Notes: generated by a model from the sequence alone, not told the origin. A DNA stretch of 40,110 bases from Syntrophales bacterium (GCA_030654195.1 JAURXV010000112.1:1-40110), one strand, 5' to 3'; counted from the stretch's first letter, positions 24,750 to 32,939 are shown. Program-made: numbers and translations.

Positions 24750-24769
24750 TTAACATTACGTGTTAACAT
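24750..24769. promoter_or_regulatory. TTAACAT direct repeats upstream of higB, likely operator
   Basis: TTAACAT occurs at 24750-24756 and 24763-24769, 13 bases apart, and the second copy overlaps a GTTAAC palindrome. The surrounding 40 bases are strongly AT-rich, as expected of a promoter reading toward higB. This is a plausible binding site for the HigA repressor. No textbook -35/-10 pair was assigned. Confidence 0.5.
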
Positions 24770-24825
24770 TTTTAAATGCTCCCCGATGCCGCATTGGTTC
24801 CCTTGTGGGTAAAGTCGACTCTATG

Positions 24826-24864
24826 GGTGGCGCGTGGAAAAATATCCAATGGCAAAGCGCCACC
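24826..24864 (-). terminator. possible weak terminator after the Fic gene
   Basis: GGTGGCGC (24826-24833) and GCGCCACC (24857-24864) form an 8-bp stem with a 23-base loop, 32 bases beyond the Fic stop. A second perfect palindrome, GGGTGCGCACCC (24884-24895), touches the Fic stop codon. Neither is followed by a T-run, so termination here is uncertain. Confidence 0.3.
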
Positions 24865-24895
24865 GCGGCTTGGCGTTGACGTCGGGTGCGCACCC

Positions 24896-26047
24896 TCATC
24901 CCTTCGGTCGCATTGCCGATAAACCATCCAAATATTGCCGATAAATTGCCGATAAGCCGTAGGCCCGGTTCCGCCTAGCCGCCGCCGTCACGACCAGCAT
25001 GCCCCCATCCACCCATCCCCTGATCAGGACCCGCGCCATCCGCGTGGAGAGCCCCAGAGCCTGGGCAACCTGAACATTCGTAACTGTTTCCCTGTTGTCG
25101 AACAGCGAGAGGACAATCCTTGAACGGTGATCCAGGCGACGGATGAACTCCGGTTCGACGATCAGATTCTGTCCGGCATGGCGGGTGACCGAATCCCTGA
25201 CCTCGCCGAAGGCGTCCGCCAATGTGGAAAGAAAATAGCTCATCCAGGGAGTCAGATCGGCATTGGCGCGACCCTCATAATAATTATGATGGGGATGGGT
25301 GGCCAGAGCCCGGTAGTAGGCTGTGAGATCCCGGGCATGGAATTCTTCCAGGGAGAAAAACCCATGGAGACCATAACCGCCCCGCCGCAGAATGAACGTG
25401 GCCAGAAGCCTTGCCGTCCGGCCATTGCCGTCATAATAGGGATGGATGGTGACGAACTGATAATGGAGAAGACCGGCCACCAGGGAAGCCGGCACCCCGG
25501 TCTTCTCCGCCCATGACACCCAGTTGACCAGTTCATTCATCAGCAGCGGAACATCGGATGCTTCCGGAGGCATATAGACAATCGCGCCAGAGGCAGAATC
25601 ACGGATCACGTTCTGACCGTCCCGGAAAGGCGTCGGCCGGCTCCGGGGACCGTGTTCCACCCATCCGTGAAGCCGGCGGATCAGGTTCTCCGTCAAGGGA
25701 CGTTTTATTGCGGCCCACGCCTCCACCTTGAGCAGGGCGTCCCAATAATACTTGACCTCCAGGACATCCCGTTCCCGCCCCTGGAACCCTGCCTTCCGAT
25801 CCTGGATCACCTGCTCCGTCTCGGCCAGGGTGAGGCGATTGCCCTCGATGCGCGTCGAATAATGGGTTGAGTGAAGGCGGGCCTGACGGCGCATTTTCGC
25901 TTCAACGGCGGTTGTCAGGGCTGTCTGGCCGACCGTTGTCCGGATAGCCTCGATGTCCATCAGACACCGGACCATATCTGTCGTCACCCGGTATTGCGGC
26001 TCCCAGATGGGTTTGACGTTTTTCATGCGTCGATCATCCTGCGTCAT
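24896..26047 (-). CDS. Fic-family protein (predicted AMPylator), paired with DUF6088
   Basis: 383 residues. The Fic core is IHPYYDGNGRTARLLA (HPx6GNGRxxR with Y for F), near residue 200. STRIEGN at about 62-68 matches the inhibitory helix (S/T)xxxE(G/N), here N-terminal to the core as in class II Fic proteins, so activity is probably self-restrained. A C-terminal winged-helix-like segment (TNVQVAQALGLSTRMARVLI) follows. It starts 3 bases after the DUF6088 stop, so the two are co-translated. The target is unknown. ATG 26047 is taken; ATG 26026 is the alternative, and neither has a strong Shine-Dalgarno sequence. Confidence 0.9.
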   Translation of the reverse strand: MTQDDRRMKNVKPIWEPQYRVTTDMVRCLMDIEAIRTTVGQTALTTAVEAKMRRQARLHSTHYSTRIEGNRLTLAETEQVIQDRKAGFQGRERDVLEVKYYWDALLKVEAWAAIKRPLTENLIRRLHGWVEHGPRSRPTPFRDGQNVIRDSASGAIVYMPPEASDVPLLMNELVNWVSWAEKTGVPASLVAGLLHYQFVTIHPYYDGNGRTARLLATFILRRGGYGLHGFFSLEEFHARDLTAYYRALATHPHHNYYEGRANADLTPWMSYFLSTLADAFGEVRDSVTRHAGQNLIVEPEFIRRLDHRSRIVLSLFDNRETVTNVQVAQALGLSTRMARVLIRGWVDGGMLVVTAAARRNRAYGLSAIYRQYLDGLSAMRPKG

Positions 26048-26050
26048 TTT

Positions 26051-26659
26051 TCAATGACCATCCGGTTCGGCAAGCCTCCGCATGGCGGCCGCGATCCAGG
26101 CCGGAGCATAACGAAGGTCTTTCAGCATTTGCTTTTTGTCCTCGTCGCTCAAACGTTTTCCAAGTGCAGTGATGATATCCTCATTAACATATCGCCGGCT
26201 GAGGTGCCGCAAGGCTTGGATGACCAAACCGCTGATCCTGCCGGCAGTGGCCATGTTGACCGGAGTGGTTCGTTTGAGGAGAATCTCCTGTTTCCCCAAT
26301 TGCACCCGCCGGGATGGACCATCCGTGAGGAAAACAACCTTCATGGGCACTTGATCGGACAGCCCGAGAAGATTGGCGGCGTAGGCGCCGGAAGGCTGCA
26401 GGCGTGTTGCATCCCGGCCGGCCAGAGCTTTGGCAACGGCATCAATGGAAGGAGCCAACAGGCCGAGTTGGGGGTGGCGCCGGGGGTAATCATAAAGACC
26501 TCGCGCCAGGCGGCGAATCGTACCTTTCCTGCAGAGACGAGTGAGTACCATGCCTACGGCACGGGGGTCGCCGACATCGGAGAAAAGTTTTGGTGTGAAG
26601 ACGATACCCCTCCCCCGTCCATACACCATGGAAATCACTTTTTCATCAATGGTTTGCAT
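26051..26659 (-). CDS. DUF6088 / AbiEi-like antitoxin-regulator
   Basis: 202 residues: an N-terminal winged helix (GIVFTPKLFSDVGDPRAVGMVLTRL, then GTIRRLARGLYDYP, quoted in parts) followed by a beta-rich domain with SGAYAANLLGLSDQVP and KVVFLTDGPSR. This is the pattern of DUF6088, related to AbiEi antitoxins of type IV TA systems. Such proteins usually precede an AbiEii nucleotidyltransferase; here a Fic protein stands in that position, 3 bases downstream. A palindrome overlapping the promoter suggests it represses itself and Fic. Confidence 0.82.
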   Translation of the reverse strand: MQTIDEKVISMVYGRGRGIVFTPKLFSDVGDPRAVGMVLTRLCRKGTIRRLARGLYDYPRRHPQLGLLAPSIDAVAKALAGRDATRLQPSGAYAANLLGLSDQVPMKVVFLTDGPSRRVQLGKQEILLKRTTPVNMATAGRISGLVIQALRHLSRRYVNEDIITALGKRLSDEDKKQMLKDLRYAPAWIAAAMRRLAEPDGH

Positions 26660-26679
26660 GATAATAAACTCGATATTTT

Positions 26680-26719
26680 GTTGAAAAAACTATACACGAT
26701 TTTCAACAGAAAACAAGCT
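26680..26719 (-). promoter_or_regulatory. promoter and operator of the DUF6088-Fic pair
   Basis: On the minus strand TTGTTT and TATAGT are separated by 16 bases and lie about 30 bases before the DUF6088 start. GTTGAAAA (26680-26687) and TTTTCAAC (26700-26707) form a perfect 8-bp inverted repeat with a 12-base spacer that straddles the -10 element. A repressor dimer bound there would block transcription, which fits the winged-helix protein encoded first. Confidence 0.6.
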
Positions 26720-26734
26720 TTTTCATATCCGTCC

Positions 26735-27817
26735 TTACCGCTTTGACGCCAGCAGGAACGCCTCTAACTTTCCTTTCTCCGTGAGGACCTTCATTCCCAT
26801 CTCCTGGGCCGTGGCCGGTATCTCAGGCAGCGGCTCACGCCGGACGAGGGAGAGCGCCTCCGTCGGACAGGCGGTCACGCAAAGACCGCAGCCGATGCAG
26901 TTTGCAGGCGTCACGACGGCGATGTCGTCCTGCAGCGCGATGGCGCCGACGGGACAGCGCTCATCGGCGCAGACCCCGCAGCCATTGCAACTATCCAGGT
27001 TTACCGCGGCCTGAAAGCCGCTCGTGGCGAAGGCGTGGGGGAGCTTGAGCTGGGTGAGTCCTCGGAGGATCGTGCAGCAGCACGGGCAGCAGTTGCAGAT
27101 GAAGGTGGCACGATCCTGGCTGTTGCTGCTGGTGTGGACGAGCCCCGCCTCTTCGGCCCTATCCAGCACTTTTTTTGCCTCCTCCCGGCTGATCTCCCGG
27201 GCGTACCCGCGCTGCACGAGAAAACGCCCCGTGGCCTCGAAGATAAGACACACCTCCTTCGGGGCATCGCAGGCCCCGACGCTGATCCGGCAGGCGCATG
27301 CACCCAGCGCAATGTAGCCGGCCTCGTCGATCAGATGCGCCACCTCCTCATAGGGATGGATGCGGGTCGTCAGATCGAGGGCCTCCCCGACCGGCACCAC
27401 ACGGGCGAGCGGCGTGGGGCTTCCCCCGAACGAGGCCCCCAGGCCGTCCGCGTGGTATTCCTCCCAGAGCTTCCCCAGCCGCGCGTCCACGGGCGTCCCG
27501 CCGATTTTCATGAAAGGGAATTCGAAGAGGCCCGGGATGGTCGGCATCAGCGCGTAGGCACGCTTCCCCTCCTTCTCCCGACAGAAGACGACCGCCCGGT
27601 CCGCCAGCCGCTCCAACAACCCCTCCGCGGTCTCAGTAGGTATTCCACAGGCGGCGGCAATCGCCTCCGCCGGCCGCGGGGCAAAGCCCATCACCGCGGC
27701 CACGGCCGCCTCCTCCGGGTTGAAGAGGATACGGAGAATTTCGTCGAACGCCTCCGACTTCGGCGCGCCGGAGGGGTGGGCATCGAGCAGCAAACGCAGT
27801 TTTTCGTAGTGATCCAT
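26735..27817 (-). CDS. winged-helix iron-sulphur protein with 2x[4Fe-4S] ferredoxin domain
   Basis: 360 residues. The N-terminus (about 20-95) looks like a winged helix (PAEAIAAACGIPTETAEGLLERL). A middle cysteine-rich module (GACACRISVGACD, EVCLIFEATG, then FICNCCPCCCTILRGL) follows. The C-terminus has two ferredoxin motifs: CNGCGVCADERCPVGA and CIGCGLCVTACPTEA. A redox or electron-transfer role is likely; a sensor role is possible because of the helix-turn-helix. AAAGGAGG before ATG 27817 sets the start. It begins 10 bases after the hypB stop, so it is co-transcribed with hypA-hypB. The exact partner is unknown. Confidence 0.8.
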   Translation of the reverse strand: MDHYEKLRLLLDAHPSGAPKSEAFDEILRILFNPEEAAVAAVMGFAPRPAEAIAAACGIPTETAEGLLERLADRAVVFCREKEGKRAYALMPTIPGLFEFPFMKIGGTPVDARLGKLWEEYHADGLGASFGGSPTPLARVVPVGEALDLTTRIHPYEEVAHLIDEAGYIALGACACRISVGACDAPKEVCLIFEATGRFLVQRGYAREISREEAKKVLDRAEEAGLVHTSSNSQDRATFICNCCPCCCTILRGLTQLKLPHAFATSGFQAAVNLDSCNGCGVCADERCPVGAIALQDDIAVVTPANCIGCGLCVTACPTEALSLVRREPLPEIPATAQEMGMKVLTEKGKLEAFLLASKR

Positions 27818-27827
27818 GGTTCCTCCT

Positions 27828-28499
27828 TTATTTATTCCGGAAGGCCTCGATCTCACCGGCCAGCCAGCGGGTCCACTCGGAGACCCCCTCCCCCGTCCGG
27901 CAGGAGAGGGAGAGGATGCGGATCCCCGGGTTGAGGCGGTGCACCCTTTCTCTCAGCGCCTCCACGTCGAAATCCGACCCCTCCAGGTAGTCGGTCTTGT
28001 TGATCACCAGCAGATCGCAGACGGAAAAGATCAACGGATACTTGAGCGGTTTGTCGTCCCCCTCGGGAACGCTCAGGATCACGGCCCGCCGTGCGGCGCC
28101 GGTGTCGAATTCGGCGGGACAGACGAGGTTGCCAACGTTCTCGATGATGATGCAGTCCAGCGCCGCAAGGTCCAGCTCCTTGAGGCCGGCCGCAACCATC
28201 GGCGCGTCCAAATGGCAGGCGCCGCCCGTCCGGATCTGCACCGCCGGGATCCCCTCCCGGACCATCTTCTCCGCATCGACCATCGCGTCGATGTCCCCCT
28301 CGATCACGGCGATCCGGAATGAATCTTTCAGCGCCCGGACCGCCCGGAGGATCAGGCTCGTCTTCCCCGACCCGGGGGAGGACATCAGGTTCAGCATGAA
28401 GACGCCATGCCGCCGCAGCTCCGCCCGGATATCGCCCGCCTCCTGCCGGTTTTCAGCCAGGAGCTCCTCTCGCACTTCGATCAACCGCACTTCCGCCAT
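27828..28499 (-). CDS. hypB: hydrogenase nickel incorporation GTPase HypB
   Basis: 223 residues. A SIMIBI GTPase that delivers nickel to [NiFe]-hydrogenase together with HypA. The P-loop is SSPGSGKTS, followed by VIEGDIDAMVDAEK, a metal-binding GGACHLDA (Cys-His), IENVGNLVCPAEFD and the base-recognition motif NKTDYL. No N-terminal histidine-rich or CxxCGC nickel-storage tail is present, so it is the short type. GGGGAG precedes ATG 28499. It sits 40 bases after hypA. No hydrogenase subunit or hypC-F gene is in this window. Confidence 0.96.
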   Translation of the reverse strand: MAEVRLIEVREELLAENRQEAGDIRAELRRHGVFMLNLMSSPGSGKTSLILRAVRALKDSFRIAVIEGDIDAMVDAEKMVREGIPAVQIRTGGACHLDAPMVAAGLKELDLAALDCIIIENVGNLVCPAEFDTGAARRAVILSVPEGDDKPLKYPLIFSVCDLLVINKTDYLEGSDFDVEALRERVHRLNPGIRILSLSCRTGEGVSEWTRWLAGEIEAFRNK

Positions 28500-28539
28500 C
28501 GTCTCTCCCCTCGAAAAAAACGGCCACGCCCCGAATCCG

Positions 28540-28890
28540 TTAAACCACCTCGATCTGCTGCACGAAACACTCCCGGCCGGTAGCGAGCGTCATCTCCGCG
28601 GATGAGCAGAGCGGGCAGCGGATCGCCTCGCGCGTCCGGGGATCGGCCGGGAAAACATGCCCGCATTCATCGCAGCGAAACGTCGTCGGTATGCGTTCGA
28701 TCCGGATCACCGCCCCCTCCGCGATGGTTCCCCGGCTGAGATGGTCGAAGTAGCGCTGCACCCATTCGTTGACGAGATCGCTCAACCCGCCGATCCTCAC
28801 GCTGAGGCTGACGACTTTCCCCGCTCCGCCTTCGTTTGCGTGGCGAAGCACCACCTGGAGAAGACTTTCCGTAACGGCAAGCTCATGCAT
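28540..28890 (-). CDS. hypA: hydrogenase nickel incorporation protein HypA
   Basis: 116 residues. MHEL at the N-terminus supplies the nickel ligand His2, and the zinc site is FRCDECGHVF with CPLCSSAEM. It acts with HypB in nickel insertion. SVRIGGLSDLVNEWVQRYFD is the typical core, with VNEWV where LExV is often seen. ATG 28890 has only a weak AGG upstream. The 200 bases before it hold the only room for a promoter, including a striking palindrome. Confidence 0.95.
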   Translation of the reverse strand: MHELAVTESLLQVVLRHANEGGAGKVVSLSVRIGGLSDLVNEWVQRYFDHLSRGTIAEGAVIRIERIPTTFRCDECGHVFPADPRTREAIRCPLCSSAEMTLATGRECFVQQIEVV

Positions 28891-29050
28891 GATTAGACCT
28901 GGATTCCCTTCCCGTTTATGCGCCGCTTGTTCTATTGATCAGGTTCGCGATCAACTTGATCATCAGGTCCTTCTCCTGCGGCCGGCTTTCGGATCATCCC
29001 GCATTATCTTCCCTTCTTCTAATCCGATTGTTTTGACCGGATCGTGCACC

Positions 29051-29093
29051 TAATCTTATCACAAAAATCATTCCTGATAAGATTATCTTATCA
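29051..29093. promoter_or_regulatory. TGATAAGAT palindromes upstream of hypA (likely operator)
   Basis: TGATAAGATTATCTTATCA (29075-29093) is a perfect 9-1-9 palindrome. A further copy of one arm, TAATCTTATCA (29051-29061), lies 13 bases away and pairs with its left half over 11 bp. The set lies between a Fic gene, whose stop codon it includes, and hypA, both on minus. Lack of a U-tract argues against a terminator, and three half-sites argue for a regulator. It is about 160 bases from the hypA start. I cannot name the regulator. Confidence 0.5.
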
Positions 29094-30140
29094 GCCTTTT
29101 ACTTTCTGCCATTCGGCATCAGGTCCTCGTTTCAGGCACGTCAGTTTGCGCACCTTGCGCAAATCCGCCAACGCTCTTTGAAGGGTGGGGTAACTCACCC
29201 CCGGGCAGGCTTGCCGTAAGTCGGAGATTTTGAATCGTTCGGGTAGACGATCCACGGCAAGCTGCACCATCCTCCTTTTCGCCCCGCGCGCGGAGGTGAT
29301 GGCGCCGACCCTGGCCTCGAATTCCTTGTACGCCGCCATAAGCATCCCCAGGAAATAATTCCACCAGGGTCGAAGATCGTGTTTCCCCTCATGCCAGTCG
29401 TTTGAACTCTTCATAAGAGCCTCGTAATAGGTTTCATTGCTCTCCTCCACAATGCGCTCCAGGCTGATATACCTCCCCACATGGTAGCCGTTTTGATAAA
29501 GAAGAAGGAGGGTGAGAAGCCTGCCGATCCTTCCATTCCCGTCCCGGAAAGGGTGGATACATTCAAAATCAAGCACGAAAGAGGCGATGATGAACAGCGG
29601 ATCGGTGCTTCCCTGATCCAGAACCTGGTAAAACATGGTGATCAGGCTTTCCATGAATTCGGGGGCTGCCAATGCGGAGACCGTTCTGAAGCGGACAAAT
29701 TGCTTTCCGTCCGGCACAACCTCAATAACTGCATTGTCTTTTTCCTTCCACGATCCTCCGGCTTCACCGGTATAGCGATACAGTGTCCTGTGCCACGATC
29801 TGATCAGATCCGCGGACAGATGTATCCTGGCATAATTCGTATGGATATCGGCCAGGACATCTCTATATCCCGCCACTTCCTGCTCGGAACGGTCCCTTGG
29901 TTTTACATTTTTCATTACAAGGGGATTGATGCGATCTCGATCGACCGTGATGCCTTCAATCCTGTTGGAAGACTCCGTGCTTTGAACCAATGCCACCCTC
30001 CGCATGGTTTCCAGCACTTGCGACGACTGTTCGCTGTAAAGCGCATCTCTTCCACGAAACTCACCCAGCGCCCTCATGGTCATGGCCAGCGCGTGGGTCA
30101 GGGGCGTCTCAAGCAGATATCCGTACTCGAATGATCTCAT
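29091..30140 (-). CDS. Fic-family protein (predicted AMPylator)
   Basis: 349 residues. The Fic core is IHPFRDGNGRIGRLL near residue 200, fully consensus. STESSNRIEG near residue 55-63 is the inhibitory-helix region typical of class II Fic/DUF4172-like proteins. The C-terminal winged-helix-like segment ends in SDLRQACPGVSYPTLQRAL. AGAAGGA six bases before ATG 30140 is a good ribosome site. No antitoxin-like partner overlaps it, so it probably stands alone, unlike the Fic at 24,896. Confidence 0.9.
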   Translation of the reverse strand: MRSFEYGYLLETPLTHALAMTMRALGEFRGRDALYSEQSSQVLETMRRVALVQSTESSNRIEGITVDRDRINPLVMKNVKPRDRSEQEVAGYRDVLADIHTNYARIHLSADLIRSWHRTLYRYTGEAGGSWKEKDNAVIEVVPDGKQFVRFRTVSALAAPEFMESLITMFYQVLDQGSTDPLFIIASFVLDFECIHPFRDGNGRIGRLLTLLLLYQNGYHVGRYISLERIVEESNETYYEALMKSSNDWHEGKHDLRPWWNYFLGMLMAAYKEFEARVGAITSARGAKRRMVQLAVDRLPERFKISDLRQACPGVSYPTLQRALADLRKVRKLTCLKRGPDAEWQKVKG

Positions 30141-30242
30141 AATGATTCCTTCTCCCCATAGGGAAAGCTTTTATCCGTGACTGTCATGGGCTGACGGAGG
30201 GCGTCCACGGAAAGATGTGGGCAACCTGCTATACGAACCGCT

Positions 30243-30506
30243 TCACTTGAGCCGATAGACATCTTTTCTTTGGCCGATTTTTACCACCCACACGGTCAAT
30301 TCATCGTCCCGGATGGCGTAAATGATTCTGCAAGTTCCCTGACGGATTCGGTACCGTTCCTGCCCCGTGAGTTTCTCACACCCGGACGGGCGTGGGTCCA
30401 CGGCAAGCGCCGTGATGCGCTTCATGATTTGTTGAAGAGATTTCTTGGGAATCTTTTCGATGTCCTGCCAGACAGACTTTCGAAAGAAAACCCTATATTC
30501 GGCCAT
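30243..30506 (-). CDS. RelE-type toxin
   Basis: 87 residues of the RelE/ParE fold: YRVFFRKSVWQDIEKIPKK, then CEKLTGQERYRIRQGTCRII (end of the motif: YAIRDDE) and VKIGQRKDVYRL. It is a likely ribosome-dependent mRNA endonuclease. The ATG overlaps the antitoxin end by 14 bases, the common antitoxin-toxin coupling. The frame is intact. Confidence 0.9.
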   Translation of the reverse strand: MAEYRVFFRKSVWQDIEKIPKKSLQQIMKRITALAVDPRPSGCEKLTGQERYRIRQGTCRIIYAIRDDELTVWVVKIGQRKDVYRLK

Positions 30507-30726
30507 CTTTCTTCAGCCTCTTCAGGATGTCCTCATAACCGATCAACGGTTCGTTGGCCCGCTCCTCAAATGCCGCAAGGTCCTCAGCATCCTCGGCGAG
30601 GGTTTCCCGAACGGCATTGTTGACCAATTCCGAAACAGATCGGGAAGTCTCCGCCGACTTCATCCGCAACGCCTGGTGCAAGGCAGAATCGAAATAGATC
30701 GTGGCTCGTTTCGTTCCGGCTTCCAT
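30493..30726 (-). CDS. ribbon-helix-helix antitoxin of the RelE-type toxin
   Basis: 77 residues. The ribbon-helix-helix is KRATIYFDSALHQALRMKS then SRSVSELVNNAVRE. The acidic tail (AEDAEDLAAFEERANEP, then ILKRLKKDG) would cover the toxin. AGGAGG seven bases before ATG 30726 sets the start. Promoter elements lie just upstream, with repeated TCATGG motifs that the protein may bind. Translationally coupled to the toxin. Confidence 0.88.
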   Translation of the reverse strand: MEAGTKRATIYFDSALHQALRMKSAETSRSVSELVNNAVRETLAEDAEDLAAFEERANEPLIGYEDILKRLKKDGRI

Positions 30727-30753
30727 GGTGTAACCTCCTAAGGTCTTTGCAGC

Positions 30754-30782
30754 ACCATAGCACCATGACGCCATGACGTCAA
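30754..30782 (-). promoter_or_regulatory. promoter of the RHH-RelE module
   Basis: On the minus strand TTGACG (30782-30777) and TATGGT (30759-30754) are 17 bases apart, a good sigma-70 arrangement. The spacer holds TCATGGCGTCATGG, two TCATGG copies 8 bases apart, suitable for ribbon-helix-helix binding. The start codon lies 28 bases further on. Confidence 0.6.
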
Positions 30783-30789
30783 GGACCAT

Positions 30790-32751
30790 TCAGATTTGGC
30801 TTCCGCCCTTGGCTCTTCTCCTCGCCAGACGGACGATCCACCAGATGACAAGAGCGAGGATGATCAGCACAACGGCCGCGGCCGCGAGGACGGCCCAGGT
30901 GATCCAACCCGCCCCGCGGAGCAGGTCCACGGGGTTCCAGGAGGGCACGGCAACGTTGCGTCCATCCGGGTTGCGGTATCCCTCCGGAAGGTCGGGGACG
31001 CCATTCCCATTCCGGTCGGGAAGGGACTTCAGGTAGCGGGCCAGGGCGACCCATTCCTTCATCTCCTGTATCCCTGCGGCGCCGGCGTCGGCATCGACCC
31101 GTACGGCCTTCCAGTCGGTGACGGGCCTCCCCTTGTCGTCCTTGGGAGTGAATTGGATCAGGCCGTGCGAGACACGGCGGACGTAGTTAAGCATCCGGGC
31201 GCTGTAGTTGTTCACACAGACGCGGTAGACCTTGTCGGGCAGAAGGGGTCGGAAGACACCGTCTTCATCCTGGACAGTGACCGAGACGACACGATCAAAG
31301 GGAACCCGATGGGGATTGAATGTGAACCGGATGCCGGAAACCTGCATCTGGGCGTCGTGCTTCATCGGCGCAATCGAGGTCTGGACCTCGAGAACGCTTC
31401 GGAGCTCCTTCCCGGTCAAATAGAACGTGAGGAGCGGATGCCCGGCGCGGTCATCCATCCCCAGACCGGGGGAGAGAACCTTGAAGATGTCCGCCACGGC
31501 GATCCCTCCCGTCAGGAAGGTGTCCCGGATCATGCCGTCAAACGTCACGGCGATGTGAACGTTTCGGTAATTTTTCCCCTCGGCCTGCCGGACGGCAAAC
31601 CGGAAGGCATCGGTCACCAGGTCCCCCAGCCCCGTTTCGACCAGGGTCGTCTGGCGGTAGGCCGGGGAAGGCATGTCGAAGGCGGTCTCGGCAATCACCT
31701 GATCATGGCGGTTCCCGGAGTAAATCAGATACCGCTGTTCGATGAGTTTCTTGAACGCCCCGATCTTCTTTGCGATTCCGGGATCCTCCGCAACCTCGGC
31801 AGACACCTTCTCCAGACGATAGGAGGCGACCCGGGCGCCTGCTTCCCGGGAAATATCCAGATTCAGGATGCCGAGATAGGCCCCGTAAGAGCCCGCCGAA
31901 ACAATGATCGTCTTGTCGATCCGGATCGGCTCGGGCAGAACTCTATGGGTGTGGCCGCTGATGATCACATCGATCCCGGGGACCTTCCCGGCCAGGATCT
32001 CATCCTCGGAGTGTGACTTCACCGGCTTGGTGCCGGCATGGGAGAGGCAGACGACGAGATCGACCTTCTCCCGGTTTCGGAGAAGGTCCACGACGGCCTT
32101 GCTGCGTTCCACAATGTCTGCGAAGGTGACGGGCGCGGCAAAGGGGGTGTCGTCCGCGGCGTCGCGCCCCATGATTCCGAACAATCCGACTCGGATGCCG
32201 TTTCTCTCCAGGACGGCGTATTGCGTCACCGGGTATTCCATAAAGGCGGCCTTGAGCGGGGCGTCCCGCGGATCATCCTGGGTAAACACCACGTTGGACG
32301 CGACGAGGACCGGCAGGCGGCCGCCCCGCGAACGGGCGGTCCGGAGCATGGCGGCAAGCCCCGCGGGAAGGAACTCGTAGTCATGATTCCCCAGCGTTGC
32401 CGCATCGTAGCCCATCTCCCCCATCAGACGCAGTTCGAGGGCCTCTTCGCGGAACTCCGTATGGAAGAGGGTTCCCATGGCGATATCCCCCGCATCGACA
32501 AGCAGGCTCCGCCCGGGGGCCTTCTCCCGCTCCTGCCCGATCAGACGCGCCAGCCGCGCGTATCCTCCCTGCGCGGCATGGCCGCCCCCCGGCTTGGGAA
32601 CCCGGTCGGAAAGAAAGTGGGAATGGAGATCATGGGTGAACAGGATGGTCAGTTTCCCGCCCGCATCCGCCTGGACGGCCGCGTCCCCGGAAAAGATCGG
32701 CTGGAAACAGAACAGAACGGCCAGGCCGATCAAGACACTGTATCGTTTCAT
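30790..32751 (-). CDS. membrane-anchored 5'-nucleotidase/UshA-like metallophosphatase
   Basis: 653 residues. A signal peptide (KRYSVLIGLAVLFCFQPIFS) is followed by a dinuclear metallophosphatase domain: FTHDLHSHF, LLVDAGDIAMG, GNHDYEF, VCLSHAG and ISGHTHRVLP. The 5'-nucleotidase C-terminal domain (about 340-560) then contains TLVETGLGDLVTDAFR and FDGMIRDTFL. A C-terminal transmembrane helix (WAVLAAAAVVLIILALVIWW) and RLARRRAK tail anchor it, active side outside the inner membrane. It probably hydrolyses nucleotides or related phosphoesters; substrate unproven. GGGAGGAG before ATG 32751 sets the start. Confidence 0.88.
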   Translation of the reverse strand: MKRYSVLIGLAVLFCFQPIFSGDAAVQADAGGKLTILFTHDLHSHFLSDRVPKPGGGHAAQGGYARLARLIGQEREKAPGRSLLVDAGDIAMGTLFHTEFREEALELRLMGEMGYDAATLGNHDYEFLPAGLAAMLRTARSRGGRLPVLVASNVVFTQDDPRDAPLKAAFMEYPVTQYAVLERNGIRVGLFGIMGRDAADDTPFAAPVTFADIVERSKAVVDLLRNREKVDLVVCLSHAGTKPVKSHSEDEILAGKVPGIDVIISGHTHRVLPEPIRIDKTIIVSAGSYGAYLGILNLDISREAGARVASYRLEKVSAEVAEDPGIAKKIGAFKKLIEQRYLIYSGNRHDQVIAETAFDMPSPAYRQTTLVETGLGDLVTDAFRFAVRQAEGKNYRNVHIAVTFDGMIRDTFLTGGIAVADIFKVLSPGLGMDDRAGHPLLTFYLTGKELRSVLEVQTSIAPMKHDAQMQVSGIRFTFNPHRVPFDRVVSVTVQDEDGVFRPLLPDKVYRVCVNNYSARMLNYVRRVSHGLIQFTPKDDKGRPVTDWKAVRVDADAGAAGIQEMKEWVALARYLKSLPDRNGNGVPDLPEGYRNPDGRNVAVPSWNPVDLLRGAGWITWAVLAAAAVVLIILALVIWWIVRLARRRAKGGSQI

Positions 32752-32910
32752 CGCACTCTCCTCCCGGAACAAAATCAAAATGATCACCCGTTTCATACGG
32801 GTCCACCGGAACAGCGGCTGGATTTTACACACAAGACCGGATAAATGCAAACACCGGATCGCGACCGGCCACCTTTCTTCCATCCGCGTGACTTTTTGAC
32901 CCCTTTGTGA

Positions 32911-32939
32911 TTGACAGACGGCGATCCCTCCCCTATACT
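32911..32939 (+). promoter_or_regulatory. sigma-70-type promoter of dedA
   Basis: TTGACA (32911-32916), a 17-base spacer and TATACT (32934-32939) make a near-consensus promoter 72 bases before the DedA start. It should drive both DedA and the coupled bactofilin-like gene. On the other strand, ACCCGT and ACGGGT around 32787-32803 could form a small hairpin in the nucleotidase leader. Confidence 0.75.
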
